A stretch of 64,000 bases of DNA from Cyanidiococcus yangmingshanensis. Lineage: Eukaryota; Rhodophyta; Bangiophyceae; Cyanidiales; Cyanidiaceae. A program made the position numbers and the translations under genes. Positions 21,488 to 32,000 of the stretch are shown here, one piece after another. Position 1 is the first letter of the stretch, and every line of letters begins with the position of its first letter. The notes beneath the pieces were generated by a model. That model was given only the letters and a program-made list of their open reading frames with translations. It did no database searches and had not been told where the DNA came from. The stretch is taken from the NCBI GenBank assembly GCA_013995675.1, contig VWRR01000004.1:62001-126000 (forward strand). The letters run 5' to 3'.

Positions 21488-23869
21488 ATGCGTGTTCTCT
21501 TAATTGATAACTATGACTCGTACACGTACAACTTGTGTCAGCTGATCGGGTCCGTCTTGGGAGGCCAAGCGCCCGTTGTCGCTCGCAACGATGACGCGAC
21601 CACACTTGCCCCTCTCTTAAACGAAAAACGAGTCACACAAGCTTCGTTTGAGGCAGTTGTCATTTCACCAGGGCCCTGGTCGCCCTGATCGAGTGGCCGA
21701 CTTTGGCCTCTGTCGTCGAGTTATCCAGCAGTTTCCGACGCATCAGGTGCCTATACTGGGTGTGTGTCTCGGTCATCAGGGTATCGTCGAATCGTTCGGT
21801 GGTCGAATCATTCACGCAAAACGCCCAGTTCATGGTGAGGTTGCCTCCATTCATGTTGAGGAGACCGAATCCCAAAAGGCGAGCCTCTTCCGCGGCCTAC
21901 CAGCCAATCCATTCCGAGCGGTGCGCTATCATTCCTTGGTTGCGGAGGTGTCTTCTCTGCCGTCGTGCTTGGGGACGCTGGCCTGGTGTATCGATGAAGG
22001 TACCCAGGAGCGTATTCTCATGGCAGTGCGTCATCGAGTTGATCCGATCTTTGGAGTCCAGTTTCATATCGAATCCATTGGAACCGAGTTCGGTGAACAG
22101 ATTTTGTGTAATTTTTTCGCGATCGCACAAACGTATCGACGGAAGAAGAGGGCCTCATTTGATGGAATTCCCCGTATGTCTCCAAGAAGTGCTCTTGCGG
22201 AGGCCTCAACGCAGTCACCGAGAGGAGCCAGCAACCGCCCCGAATGGTTCGCGCCGTATCGACGACGATGCGTTCAACTTCGTCGCCTATCGCCGAAAGA
22301 GGTCGTTGGTCGACCGGTGGATTGCTTCCTGCGTCTTTACGGGAGCGACGCTACCAGAGAAGTGTTTTGGCTAGACTCTTGCTATGAATATCGACAGAAT
22401 CGGTGGCCGTCTGTTCGATGGAGTATCATGGGTGAATGGGAATCGACGAGTGTTCTGGACGGGACACAGGTTCCGTTCTGGGAGGTGCTGGATCGAACGC
22501 TAGCAGCGCGTGCCGAGATGTGGCCAACGCTCCCAGCGTCTGAAACGTTGCCTCCTTTTATCGGTGGGTATCTTGGATATATCGGGTACGAACTGAAAAG
22601 AGAGAGTTTTGATGCACCACGTGCGTCGAGTAGTGCAGCCCCCGAGGCCGCTGATGCCTTCCTCGGCTGGGTGCATCGAGCCATTATATTTGATCACCAG
22701 ACTGGTGGCGTCCTGCTGGCCACAAATGACGATGAATCAGCGTGTCCAACAGAGGCGGAAAATTGGATGAGGCATGTCGAGCAAATGCTGAAGGAGAAAC
22801 CGAATGCATTAGACTTCTCTTCTGGCCGCTCGCATCCCGAGCACGACCGCTGTGCTGCAGCGATGACCGGGACGGCTCCGAACGGAGCTGCTGCAGAACT
22901 GTTTCCGCGAGCGCTTCATTTCGAATTGGCAACGTTCGCGGCATCAATATCTCGAGGATGTTCGAACTTGCTTGGACCGCATTCGGGATGGTGAGAGCTA
23001 CGAGATCTGTTTGACGAATCAGCTGCTGCTCCGATCGGTGAGTCTGCCTGCCGGCTTTCATCCGCTCGCGCACTACCTCGAACTACGAAGTACCAACGCC
23101 GCGCCCTTTGCCGCCTACCTGCAACTTGGCCCAGATCGGGTAATCTGCTGCGCATCGCCAGAGCGTTTTCTTCTGCTGTGCAACGGGACATACCTTGAGT
23201 CGCGACCAATCAAGGGCACAATGCATCGCAGCGCAGATCCAGAGGAGGACGTTCAACTCGGAACGCAACTCGCTCAGAGTCGCAAGGATCGCGCCGAGAA
23301 TCTCATGATTGTCGATCTCGTACGCAACGATTTTGGTCGCGTCTGCGCTCCTGGCACCATCCGTGTGCCGCAGCTGATGCGACTGGAGACGTTTGCTACC
23401 GTGCATCAGCTCGTGAGTGCTGTCCAGGGATGCCTGCATCCTCCGGCGAGCGAGACGGATCGAGCCGCGCTCAGGGATGCGGCCCCCGTGGGACGAATCT
23501 TGAAGGCCTGTTTTCCTATGGGATCAATGACAGGAGCACCGAAGCAACGAACCATGGAGATCATTGATGCCTTGGAAAAACACCCGCGCGGCATCTACAG
23601 TGGCAGCATCGGATACGTTTCGGCCGATGGTCAGCAGGCCGACTGGAATGTCGTTATCCGCACAGCGGTCTGGGAACGTCTTTCACCTGCTAGAGGAGCC
23701 ACATCAGTCGACCTGTCTTTGGCGAGTGAGCATCGGCGTCGGCGGGGCCATTGTTACTCTCAGCGATCCAGAGGATGAATTCGCTGAAATGGTCCTGAAA
23801 GCAAAAGCGGTGATCGAGTCCATTCGAAAAGCGCTACACGTAGACCGAGTTCACATTCAAGAATCGTGA
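21488..23869 (+). CDS. Fused aminodeoxychorismate synthase (PabA-PabB), folate pathway
   Basis: ATG 21488 opens a glutamine amidotransferase (LLIDNYDSYTYNLCQL, SPGPGRPDR, VPILGVCLGHQ with the nucleophile Cys near residue 90, then VQFHIESIGTEFG). A linker and the PabB chorismate-binding domain follow: IRDGESYEICLTNQLL, ESRPIKGTMHR, ENLMIVDLVRNDFGRVC, GSMTGAPKQRTMEIIDALE, SIGVGGAIVTLSDPEDEF. The PIKGT motif marks the aminodeoxychorismate/anthranilate Lys-type active site. It makes 4-amino-4-deoxychorismate for p-aminobenzoate, in plastids in plants; no transit peptide precedes this ATG. Homology crosses three +1 frame steps, near 21671-21677, between 22865 and 22925, and near 23670-23685. Skipping three bases gives about 792 residues. 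The amidotransferase HPE triad reads HIE, which keeps the catalytic His and Glu. Confidence 0.88.
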
Positions 23870-24131
23870 ATACTCGGGCATCGCAAACTGTTACAGGTGG
23901 CGAATGATTCACCAGATCAGTGTCGCCACAATGATTGCTGAGCTTCGGTAGACCAATGGGGTGGCGCACCCGTCGGGACGCGCTGCGCTCTGCCTGGCCA
24001 TGAAAGCATCAGCGCGTTCGCAATGCGAGTGTCGCGATGATCCTCAATGGCACAAGCAGAACTGCAACAATGCGACATGAGTCATGATCCTGAGTTGAGA
24101 CCTGCATCAAGATTCGTCCAAAGACGCTCCC

Positions 24132-26117
24132 TCAGCGGAATGCTCGGCGCTCGCCGCCAGTGCGCACTTCCGCGACAGCGCGCTCAAATCGAATGCTTTG
24201 GCGTGAATCGGGCCGTCGATGAGCTCGCTCCTTTGCAAGTACTTTATCGAGTCCATTGAGCCGAAAACGCTCAATCTGACTCCGCGGCACAGCGAAGAGT
24301 ATCGTCGCTGCGCGCTCGCTCAAGCGATCCGGATTGGCCGCCTGCACCACAACGTACGGCATCGAGGAGTGCAAGCCAACGACGCCCAAGTCAATCGCTT
24401 CCAGAAGGTATCCTGGCCACCGGTGACGTCCCTGGCTGGGCAGACCATGTATCCAGACTGGTGTCCTGCAGGTTGGCGACCATGGATTTTGTCTCGGCCG
24501 GCGCTGACGCAGTCCTCTGGGCAGATCATGAAGACCCCAGCCTGGTGGCAATGAAATGAGGTCGCACTCGAGGGATCCTAGATGACGTCGGCGTCGAGTG
24601 CATACACGCTGCGCAGGAGAAGGTTCGCTCCGTGCTGGCCCGCAGTTCCGAGGACGGTTGGCATTTGCTAGCCGCCGTTTGGAATGCACACTCGCTGCGT
24701 TCGTCGTGGTCTTGCAGACACCTGGACCAGGACGGATTGGTTCAGGCGAAGACGTCTGACGAACGAATTGAGCGAGCCACCGCCGTATACGACTGTATGT
24801 GGCTCGGTGATGAGGCAGATCGCTTCGGGTCAAACGTTGTCGCACGAACTGCACAAAGGCGTGCCAGTGCTTGAACCACGCTTCCGAGCGATCTCGGCAG
24901 TTGCGTTGCCACCAGGCAGTGACCTCGGGGGTGATTCGTTCCAAACAGAGACCGTTGCTCGGGACGCTGTTCAAGGCGGATGGCGGCTCGGGGAAGACCT
25001 CTCGAAATGCTCGCCCGATCTGTGCCATTTCGTGGGGCGTGAGCACATGCTCCGTCCGCTGCTGGCTACCGAGGCGTCCGTCAGGCTGCTCGGACCCGAT
25101 CATCCGCGGAGACGACGGTGACTTTGGTTGGTATCTGCTCCGCCGCAGCGAAGGCGCTCTCGCAATGCCGCTACGTCGTGCGGGATCGCATCGAGCGTTG
25201 ACAGCGGAACAGGCATGATGGCAAGCTCGATCCGCAATGCTTCGGACAAGCTCAGTGTCGTTCTGGAGAGTACTTATCGTGACCTGCGCTGGCACAGAGA
25301 TCCGACCTGCATCAACATCACGCGTGCTGGAGCTGCATGGCACGAATTGGCGGTCTAGGGTACCAGATACCAGGTCGTGCGGCGTCTTGAGGCTACACAA
25401 CATATTCATTCGCGATGCAGTATTCACCTCTGGTACTGAACGCAGGCACGGCCCAACCTGCAGGTGTTGCGCATCCATGGAAACGTCGTCCTCGTGTGCT
25501 CGCACCCGGATCGAAGCGGATTCATGCTTGCTCCGCACACGCCGCGGCGTCCAGTCGTCTGCACGAGCGCGCGAGCATGCCGATCGAATCAACATGGAGT
25601 GAATTCGTCGCGATCTGTGGCAAGCCGTCGTGTTCGATGATTTGCTTGATCTGGGAAAACGATCCAAATGCTGCGCAACCGGGAGGAACGCCCGTGTATA
25701 GTACTGAAACGTTGAGGAGCTACATGGCGTGTGCCACGCACTCACTGACCACACACATCGAGGAGTGGAGGCGTCCGCAAGTAGATCCGAGCTCACATCG
25801 AGGCGAATGGAACCGGAAGGCGCGGGCGGATAACATCTGGTTTGCCAGCACCTTCCATCGGATCTCAGCGCGTCCGTATTGGTGTATCTAGTGCTTTGTG
25901 GCAATCGCGTAGGCGCAGCCGTCTTGGCTGAGTCACCTGCGGGGAGCGACTGAAATCCGCCCTCACTGAGCGCGTTGATCTCACCAGCGGCACCGTTGCG
26001 GGATGCAGCGTCGATATTTGCAACGTTTAGCGGGCCGCCAAGGTCAAGGCTGCTCTCGTTTTCGATCCTAAGCGGAGAGGAACACTCAGCCGAACTCGTG
26101 CAATGGAGATCAATCAT
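24132..26117 (-). CDS. Large orphan protein (661 residues)
   Basis: An uninterrupted 661-codon frame from ATG 26117, far longer than chance at this GC content. The first half is Ser/Arg/Cys-rich and looks disordered. A middle helical block (ITPEVTAWWQRNCRDRSE, then HAFVQFVRQRLTRSDL) and a C-terminal block (GYLLEAIDLGVVGLHSSMPY, then AATILFAVPRSQIERFRLNG) look folded. No family was recognised. No transmembrane segment or signal peptide is visible. Antisense frames up to 158 codons are shadows. Composition differs from the neighbours (more Arg, Ser and Cys), so the frame could also be a partly non-coding strand with a low stop frequency. Confidence 0.55.
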   Translation of the reverse strand: MIDLHCTSSAECSSPLRIENESSLDLGGPLNVANIDAASRNGAAGEINALSEGGFQSLPAGDSAKTAAPTRLPQSTRYTNTDALRSDGRCWQTRCYPPAPSGSIRLDVSSDLLADASTPRCVWSVSAWHTPCSSSTFQYYTRAFLPVAQHLDRFPRSSKSSNTTACHRSRRIHSMLIRSACSRARADDWTPRRVRSKHESASIRVRAHEDDVSMDAQHLQVGPCLRSVPEVNTASRMNMLCSLKTPHDLVSGTLDRQFVPCSSSTRDVDAGRISVPAQVTISTLQNDTELVRSIADRACHHACSAVNARCDPARRSGIARAPSLRRSRYQPKSPSSPRMIGSEQPDGRLGSQQRTEHVLTPHEMAQIGRAFREVFPEPPSALNSVPSNGLCLERITPEVTAWWQRNCRDRSEAWFKHWHAFVQFVRQRLTRSDLPHHRATYSRIRRWLAQFVRQTSSPEPIRPGPGVCKTTTNAASVHSKRRLANANRPRNCGPARSEPSPAQRVCTRRRRHLGSLECDLISLPPGWGLHDLPRGLRQRRPRQNPWSPTCRTPVWIHGLPSQGRHRWPGYLLEAIDLGVVGLHSSMPYVVVQAANPDRLSERAATILFAVPRSQIERFRLNGLDKVLAKERAHRRPDSRQSIRFERAVAEVRTGGERRAFR

Positions 26118-27049
26118 CCAAGCGAAGGCGGCCTCCAGCTAGAACGTTCAGATCCGAGCGAGTGACAGAAACGTTTCAGATACGTTCTTCAAAAGCGAGT
26201 CTAGTCGTCTCCAAACAGATTATTCACAATGTTTCACCTATGAACGACACAAAAGATACCGATATAAAGCAACCCGATATCGTATCATCGTGCATACGAC
26301 TCGAGTGCGCTTACTTCCTGATGCGTGTATGCGTGCATGCGTGCCGAGTTCCCGCCCAGCATTCGCCTTGCCGTGGATTCGTACGAGTCGATCGACGAAT
26401 ACGTGTATCCATGCGTGTATGTATGCGTGTTTGTGTTTCCCAAAATGTGCACGTATTTCGCAGGAATGCTTTTTAGGATGCATGGGATGCTGCAGGCATC
26501 CATTTGGGGAGCAGTCGGAGGAAAGCGTGACAACACACGGCTCGATTCAGTATATAAGCCTCAAGCGATAAGCAAACATTGGTGATCTCTCGTCAAGTCA
26601 TCGAGTTTTGCTAACGAGCGCTGAACGCTCGGTCCACCAAGTCGTGAACGAACCTTCACGCTGTCCAAGTGCACCATTCACTTGGCGTCGGTGTCCTGTT
26701 CCGTTTGGCCACGGATACCCGAATTCGAACGCTGCCGGTATCTGTGACTTGGTGTCGAGGCCTGCGTCCAACCGCAACTTCTTTCTCGCAAATGCGATCT
26801 ATCACCAGCTCTCGATTGAGTTTTGGTGGCCAGTGCCACAGATACTTACGAACCATCGATCAGCTGGCAAACCCAGGATGCAAGTCACAGACCCTAGAGC
26901 GAATGAGGGGGGCAATGCGTAGCTCGCAAAAAGGCAAACCAAATAAACCATTTGCTGCAGAAGGAGTACTTGCAACTCAACGGGTTGCGTTCCCAAACGA
27001 ATCAATAAATCGAGTTGCCACATCGAGTTGAAGTTGGGTGCTGGTTCGC
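26118..27049. other. Intergenic region with a TATA-like box
   Basis: About 930 bases. A TATATAAG motif lies at 26551-26558 on the plus strand, with no clear plus-strand gene behind it. On the minus strand 26656-26856 is a 66-codon frame from an ATG (MVRKYLWHWPPKLNRELVID), whose first codons also contain a perfect GTAAGT splice-donor-like hexamer. Whether it is a gene or the 3' trailer of queA is open. Confidence 0.35.
26551..26558 (+). promoter_or_regulatory. TATA-box-like motif
   Basis: TATATAAG in a non-coding stretch with GC-rich surroundings. It is the clearest TATA-type sequence I noticed, but no recognised plus-strand gene starts within 500 bases downstream, so a short RNA or a small gene would be needed to explain it. 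Confidence 0.3.
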
Positions 27050-28384
27050 TCATCTGCCGGGTGCAGAACCTGTCCGGGACGATTGGCGCCAGAGCAAGGA
27101 GGCATCACCATACGAAAGAAAGCGATATGGTTGCGTCAACGCCTCATCATAGATTCGAAAAAGTGTTTCGCGACCACCGGGCAAAAAAGCAGCGACAAGC
27201 ATGAGCAATGTTGAGCGCGGCTGGTGAAAGTTCGTGATGAGGGCGTCGACGACACGGAATGTGTACCCTGGAACAATCATGAGGCTCGTATACCCATGAA
27301 GGAAGGAGGTGCCCTTTCTCTCCATGCAGGAGAGGACTGCACGCAGCGCGTCGGCTGCCGGTACGTCACTTGGACGAAGGTAGGGCTCCCATTGCGACAC
27401 CTGGAAGGATATATCTTCATCGCGCAGATCTGGGCACACAGGCTCCACCTGCCTCGACGATGCTTCACTCAAAGAGACTCCGTACCAGTAGAGACTCTCA
27501 AGTGTGCGCATCGTGGTGGTTCCAATAGAGACCACAGGACATGCTCGATCGACGGCATGAACGAGCCGCTCGAGTTGCTCTCGATGGATCATAATCCGCT
27601 CTCTGTGCATGGTGTGGTCTTCAATGGTCTCCACCTTGACTGGAGCGAACGTTCCCGCTCCAACATGGAGTGTGAAGCGAATGAAGCGGCCTTCAAAGTG
27701 ACGCTGAAGCAGTTCGGTCGAAAAGTGCAGACCGGCCGTGGGTGCAGCCACAGAGCCCGCCTGTTGAGCAAAGACCGTCTGATACTCTGTTCGATCGCGA
27801 GGTGTATCCGGTCGATTGAGATATGGCGGTAGCGGTGTCCGACCCTCACGTTCAAGAAGCTCGCCAAAACTCACCGGCACAGCCGCGCGTGCCCAGTCGA
27901 AGCGAACTAGGCCCTCCTGCCCGTTCCGCTCAAGCACTTCACCCCTGAGGTGCGTGCCGTGTAGGGCCAGCCCCGGGCGAACTCGTTTCCCACCGAGGAA
28001 GCACGACCAGATAACTGGCGGCTCACGACAACTGAGTGCAACTGCTGGGTCCGAGCTAGGAAGATGTGGCTCTAGACACAGAACTTCCACGAAACCAGTC
28101 GGTTGGCGAGTGTCGCTCTCCGTTCGGTCTGAAGACTGGCCGCGACGAAGCAGCAAACGGGCCGCAATGACTCGGGAGTCGTTCCCCACAAGAACAGCGT
28201 CCGACGGCAAAAGCTCGGGAATTTCATAAAAGTGCCGATGTTGTACCGAGCAACCTGGTTCATAGACTAGCAAACGGGCCCGATCGCGCTGCGGTAGCGG
28301 ATGCTGAGCGATACGCTCCGCTGGAAGCTCATACCAATAGTCGGCAACAGTGACGCGCGGTAGATCAAGGCGGTTTTTCGACAT
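27050..28384 (-). CDS. queA: S-adenosylmethionine:tRNA ribosyltransferase-isomerase (QueA)
   Basis: This intact 444-residue frame covers QueA from end to end: YELPAERIAQHPLPQRDRAR at the N-terminus, GSVAAPTAGLHFSTELL, LHVGAGTFAPV, SIGTTTMRTLESLYWYG, LITNFHQPRSTLLMLVAAF and the end motif YRFLSYGDASLL. QueA moves the ribosyl group of SAM onto preQ1 in tRNA to make epoxyqueuosine. It is a bacterial pathway step; eukaryotes normally salvage queuine instead. The protein starts directly at the family N-terminus, with a stop two codons upstream of the ATG, so no transit peptide is visible. Loops make it about 90 residues longer than bacterial enzymes. A bacterial or organelle origin is inferred; codon usage and gene spacing look like the neighbours, arguing against contamination. 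Confidence 0.9.
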   Translation of the reverse strand: MSKNRLDLPRVTVADYWYELPAERIAQHPLPQRDRARLLVYEPGCSVQHRHFYEIPELLPSDAVLVGNDSRVIAARLLLRRGQSSDRTESDTRQPTGFVEVLCLEPHLPSSDPAVALSCREPPVIWSCFLGGKRVRPGLALHGTHLRGEVLERNGQEGLVRFDWARAAVPVSFGELLEREGRTPLPPYLNRPDTPRDRTEYQTVFAQQAGSVAAPTAGLHFSTELLQRHFEGRFIRFTLHVGAGTFAPVKVETIEDHTMHRERIMIHREQLERLVHAVDRACPVVSIGTTTMRTLESLYWYGVSLSEASSRQVEPVCPDLRDEDISFQVSQWEPYLRPSDVPAADALRAVLSCMERKGTSFLHGYTSLMIVPGYTFRVVDALITNFHQPRSTLLMLVAAFLPGGRETLFRIYDEALTQPYRFLSYGDASLLWRQSSRTGSAPGR

Positions 28385-29024
28385 TTTCTATTGAATCTGA
28401 AAGCGCTACATTGCGTAGCATTTGGGGTAGTGCCTCGTGAGACACTGATCGATGGAGCGTACCCAGAAGCGCTCCCGAGCGCCAGCAACGACGCACACCC
28501 GTTTGCAACCCAAGCCGCAAAGCCCACGAAGCGGACCCAGTGACGGCTCCAATAGACGCCTCGACAAAGGTTTGGTAGCGGCCTATCATATCGTAGATGA
28601 TGATGACATAAAGTTCGCGTTCCCAAACCACTGATACCTCGAACGAGTCCCATGCTGAATACAGGACGTCTCCGCCTGGCGTTCGTCTGCAGTCGCTGGT
28701 CAAGGTACAGAGCGCGTCGCACTCGCCTGAGGGGTGCGATCTCCCCTCTGCCGGCAAGAGGAACGAGACGGAAATGCTGCCGAGGAGCCATGGAGATAGA
28801 GCCTTTTACTTTCCGGGAATCGTTCTCGCTGGGAGAGGTCTAGACTGGCAAGACCGTTTCTGTTGACTTGAGACCAGGTTTGAGTAGAACTTGTCTTTCG
28901 CTGATAGGGCGTGTCTGTCCACGTTTTCGGTGGACGGAGCCCAGTGCTCGCGATCGTCTCAATCCAGACGCTTTCGTTTGGCTGGGAGGTCTGCCTCTCT
29001 CTGTCTCCGATAAAGGCAGCGGGG
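28385..29024. other. Divergent promoter gap between queA and CSN4
   Basis: About 640 bases between two divergent start codons. The CSN4 frame is open upstream from 28911 (GTG), but the first ATG is 29025. No motif or small gene was recognised. Confidence 0.45.
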
Positions 29025-32000
29025 ATGGTTCCTGGAGTTTATGAATCTCTTCGGGCTTACGTTGATGAGCTCTCGAGTCTTCTTGATGGGGTAACGCAAA
29101 AGTTGGCGTCTGCAGGAGACGTCTCGTCAGCCACAATCTGGGACGTTGTTCTGCAAGGCCTCTTGAGGGTTGCCCGATCGCCGCAGCTGTCTGCGAAGCT
29201 CACTGAAGCCATCCTATGTTGCTTCACCGAGCGCTTGTTGGACGAGACACCAGTCCCTGGTTGGTCGAGCCTTCTCTGCGACGCACATTCCATGAGGACC
29301 ATGAATCACTTCGTCGCACCAGTTTCGTTGACGGCTTTAAACAGCTTGACGGCTGCTTTGGAGAACGAGCATGATCTCAGGTCAGCCCCTGGTATGTCGT
29401 TGTCGATACAGGTGCTCAAGATGCGACTGGTGCAGCTCTATGCAGCCGAGATGCAGTGGCAGCAGGCCATGAGTCTCATGGATGAGGTGTATATATTCAG
29501 ACGCCATTCGCTGACTCACAGGCATTGGCCCTACTCCTCTGCAGAACACGCGATGAACACAGCTGCCTCGGTTGGAAAACTCGAATTCGCTGAGTTGGAG
29601 CTGTCTCAGATGCAGATGCTCTGGACTGTGATCTGCGATCCATATCGTTTCCAGGTGATCCGCTCGTTACTATGTCTGAATCATTGGGAACAGCAGCACG
29701 CGCAGTTGATGACGAGCGCAGAGTCGCAGGACCTAACCCCTTGGCTGCAGCTTGCAGAGAGCCAGCTCGCCCAGGGTCGCAGCGAAGAGATCTCGAAACT
29801 CGCAACGACGCTCACTGACCTCGTCGTGACGAGACCCCTTCCGAGCACCTGGGATAGGATGCATCATCGGGCAAGATTTCGGGCCAGTGTACCAACAACC
29901 TGGACCGATGTCTTCTTTTCGCTAGCGCAGAATCTCTGTCAGGGACGCATTGCGGAGGCCAAGGCACATTACGCCCGTGCGGCCTGGGAATATAATGCCG
30001 TTTTAGCGGGCCTCGATTTGTTCTGGACGCTGCACTCCGAACAGGGAAATCGTTTGGATTGGAGCGTGAAAGACGATTGTGAGCGACGTCCAGTCGGAAT
30101 GGAGGCACGCACAAGTGCTGGCGCTGCTTCCTCTGCCGCTGCATCATCCGCAAGAGACACGACATCCAGGGACGCCAGCGGCGAGCTGTCGGAGCCGAGG
30201 ACGACAGCAGACCCAGCAGCGCGCTTCTTCGACTGTGTTTTCCGAAGAGCCCTCTGTGCCACGATCTTGAGTCCAGTCGGGACCCAACGCGATCAGATTC
30301 TTTTGAGCCTTTATGAGCGTGGTGTGCGACACACCGTTCGGCAGCAAAGACCGCATACCTCGATGCAACGTGATGGTGAACCGAGCCGGCTGCGCTTGCC
30401 ATTGGCGCTGATCCGCCACCTTATCGCGCGTCGTACTGTTCGAAGACCGCTAAGTGTAAGCGTTCAGAACGAAAAATTGGTATCGGGTCGGAACCCACCA
30501 TCCTGGTTTGTGGACTATTGCTACGTCGCCACTGAATACCTTTTTCCGCAGCAACGAGGTACCGCATTTTATCGAGCGATTACGGAACATAACATTTTTT
30601 CGCTGTCTCAATATTTCGACACCCTCCATCTGGTTGACTTGCGAGCGCTCGCAGGCGCACCGATACCAATGCTTGACGCGCCCTCAACGGCCAGCGACAA
30701 TGCACAACGCCAAGCAGATGAAACCGATATGGCACGCGCTACGAATGATGGAATGGATCTGGAACAAGTTGTGGCCAAGATGATTCAAGAGAACAGCTTT
30801 CCAGAGTCGTTACGAAGTCGCACTGGGATGTCAGATTCAACAGTGGTGCCGAATACAGCGTACATTGACCAGGTTCGAGGGATCGTTCGATTTCGAGAGA
30901 CCGACAAGTGTCGAGTCCTCGCCATGCTCGGCGAAAAGAACGCAATGATCTCTGTTGGAATGGCAGCGCCCAACCATATCGATACGACTCTCAGTGGCCA
31001 GAGACACGCGTCATGGAACTCGCGTAACGATCATCCAGCGTGGAGAAGGAGCAGTGACATGACAGGGGTAGAGCGTCTGCCTGGAGATGTCGAAATCGCC
31101 TTCCTGTGTCGCGAACTGGATATTTTTCAACACGAAGGGTTTCTGAAGGGCGAATGCGAATCGCCCCGAGGTCGTGGCGCTCTTCCAAATCATCCTAGGT
31201 AGCGCGTGCCTCCGACCCTTGCTTCGAGCAGCAGAGTTCAACCCGCTTCATCGCAAACATGCGGAACAATCATCAACCTCTGTCTAAGGTAGAGGGAGCT
31301 CCTCGGCACCGTCAGCCAAGAAGCCCGAATCAACCAGTGCAACTGCACGAGTGGGTTCTGGCGTCGCTCTCGCGCCCAGAGGACGAAGCATGTCCCCGAG
31401 ACAACGGCACCGAGGGATCTTTGGGAATCAAACTAGAGCCTTTTGAGTTCCGCAAGCGGCAAGCATAAGCGTCGCTCAGCAGACGGAACCAACCGGTGAC
31501 CTGCGCATGGAAAGTCATCCAAGCGAGAACGGCGAAACCATCATATCATCGGCTAGATAGCCAACCATGTCTTAAAGATTTGCCGATGCTCTGCGTCGAT
31601 CGCGAAGCTCGTACCACAAGCACTTGCCCACGATGGAACGTCGCACATCCACTTCGTGGCCTAAAAAGACATCTCCACTCGCTGATGTCATTGCATCCAC
31701 AATGTCGACTAAACGAGGAGCGTGGATTCCTTCGAAACGACCGATAAATCATCGTTGATACAAGAACCTAGTCGACGCCTCGCCAAACTTTTGTGTACCT
31801 ATACGACTGGAATCTACGTCGATTGCGTCCAAGACAAGACACGTCTTTCAGAGACACTCATCGGACATGCAGTCGTGTTTTACAATCGCTTGGTCGCTTG
31901 CCAGCAGCGGTATGGTACTCTGCGAGCATAACAGATTGTTCAGTGGCATTTTGAAAAGCTAGTGACTGTCATCGAACAGTCTGTCTAAATGAAAGTATTC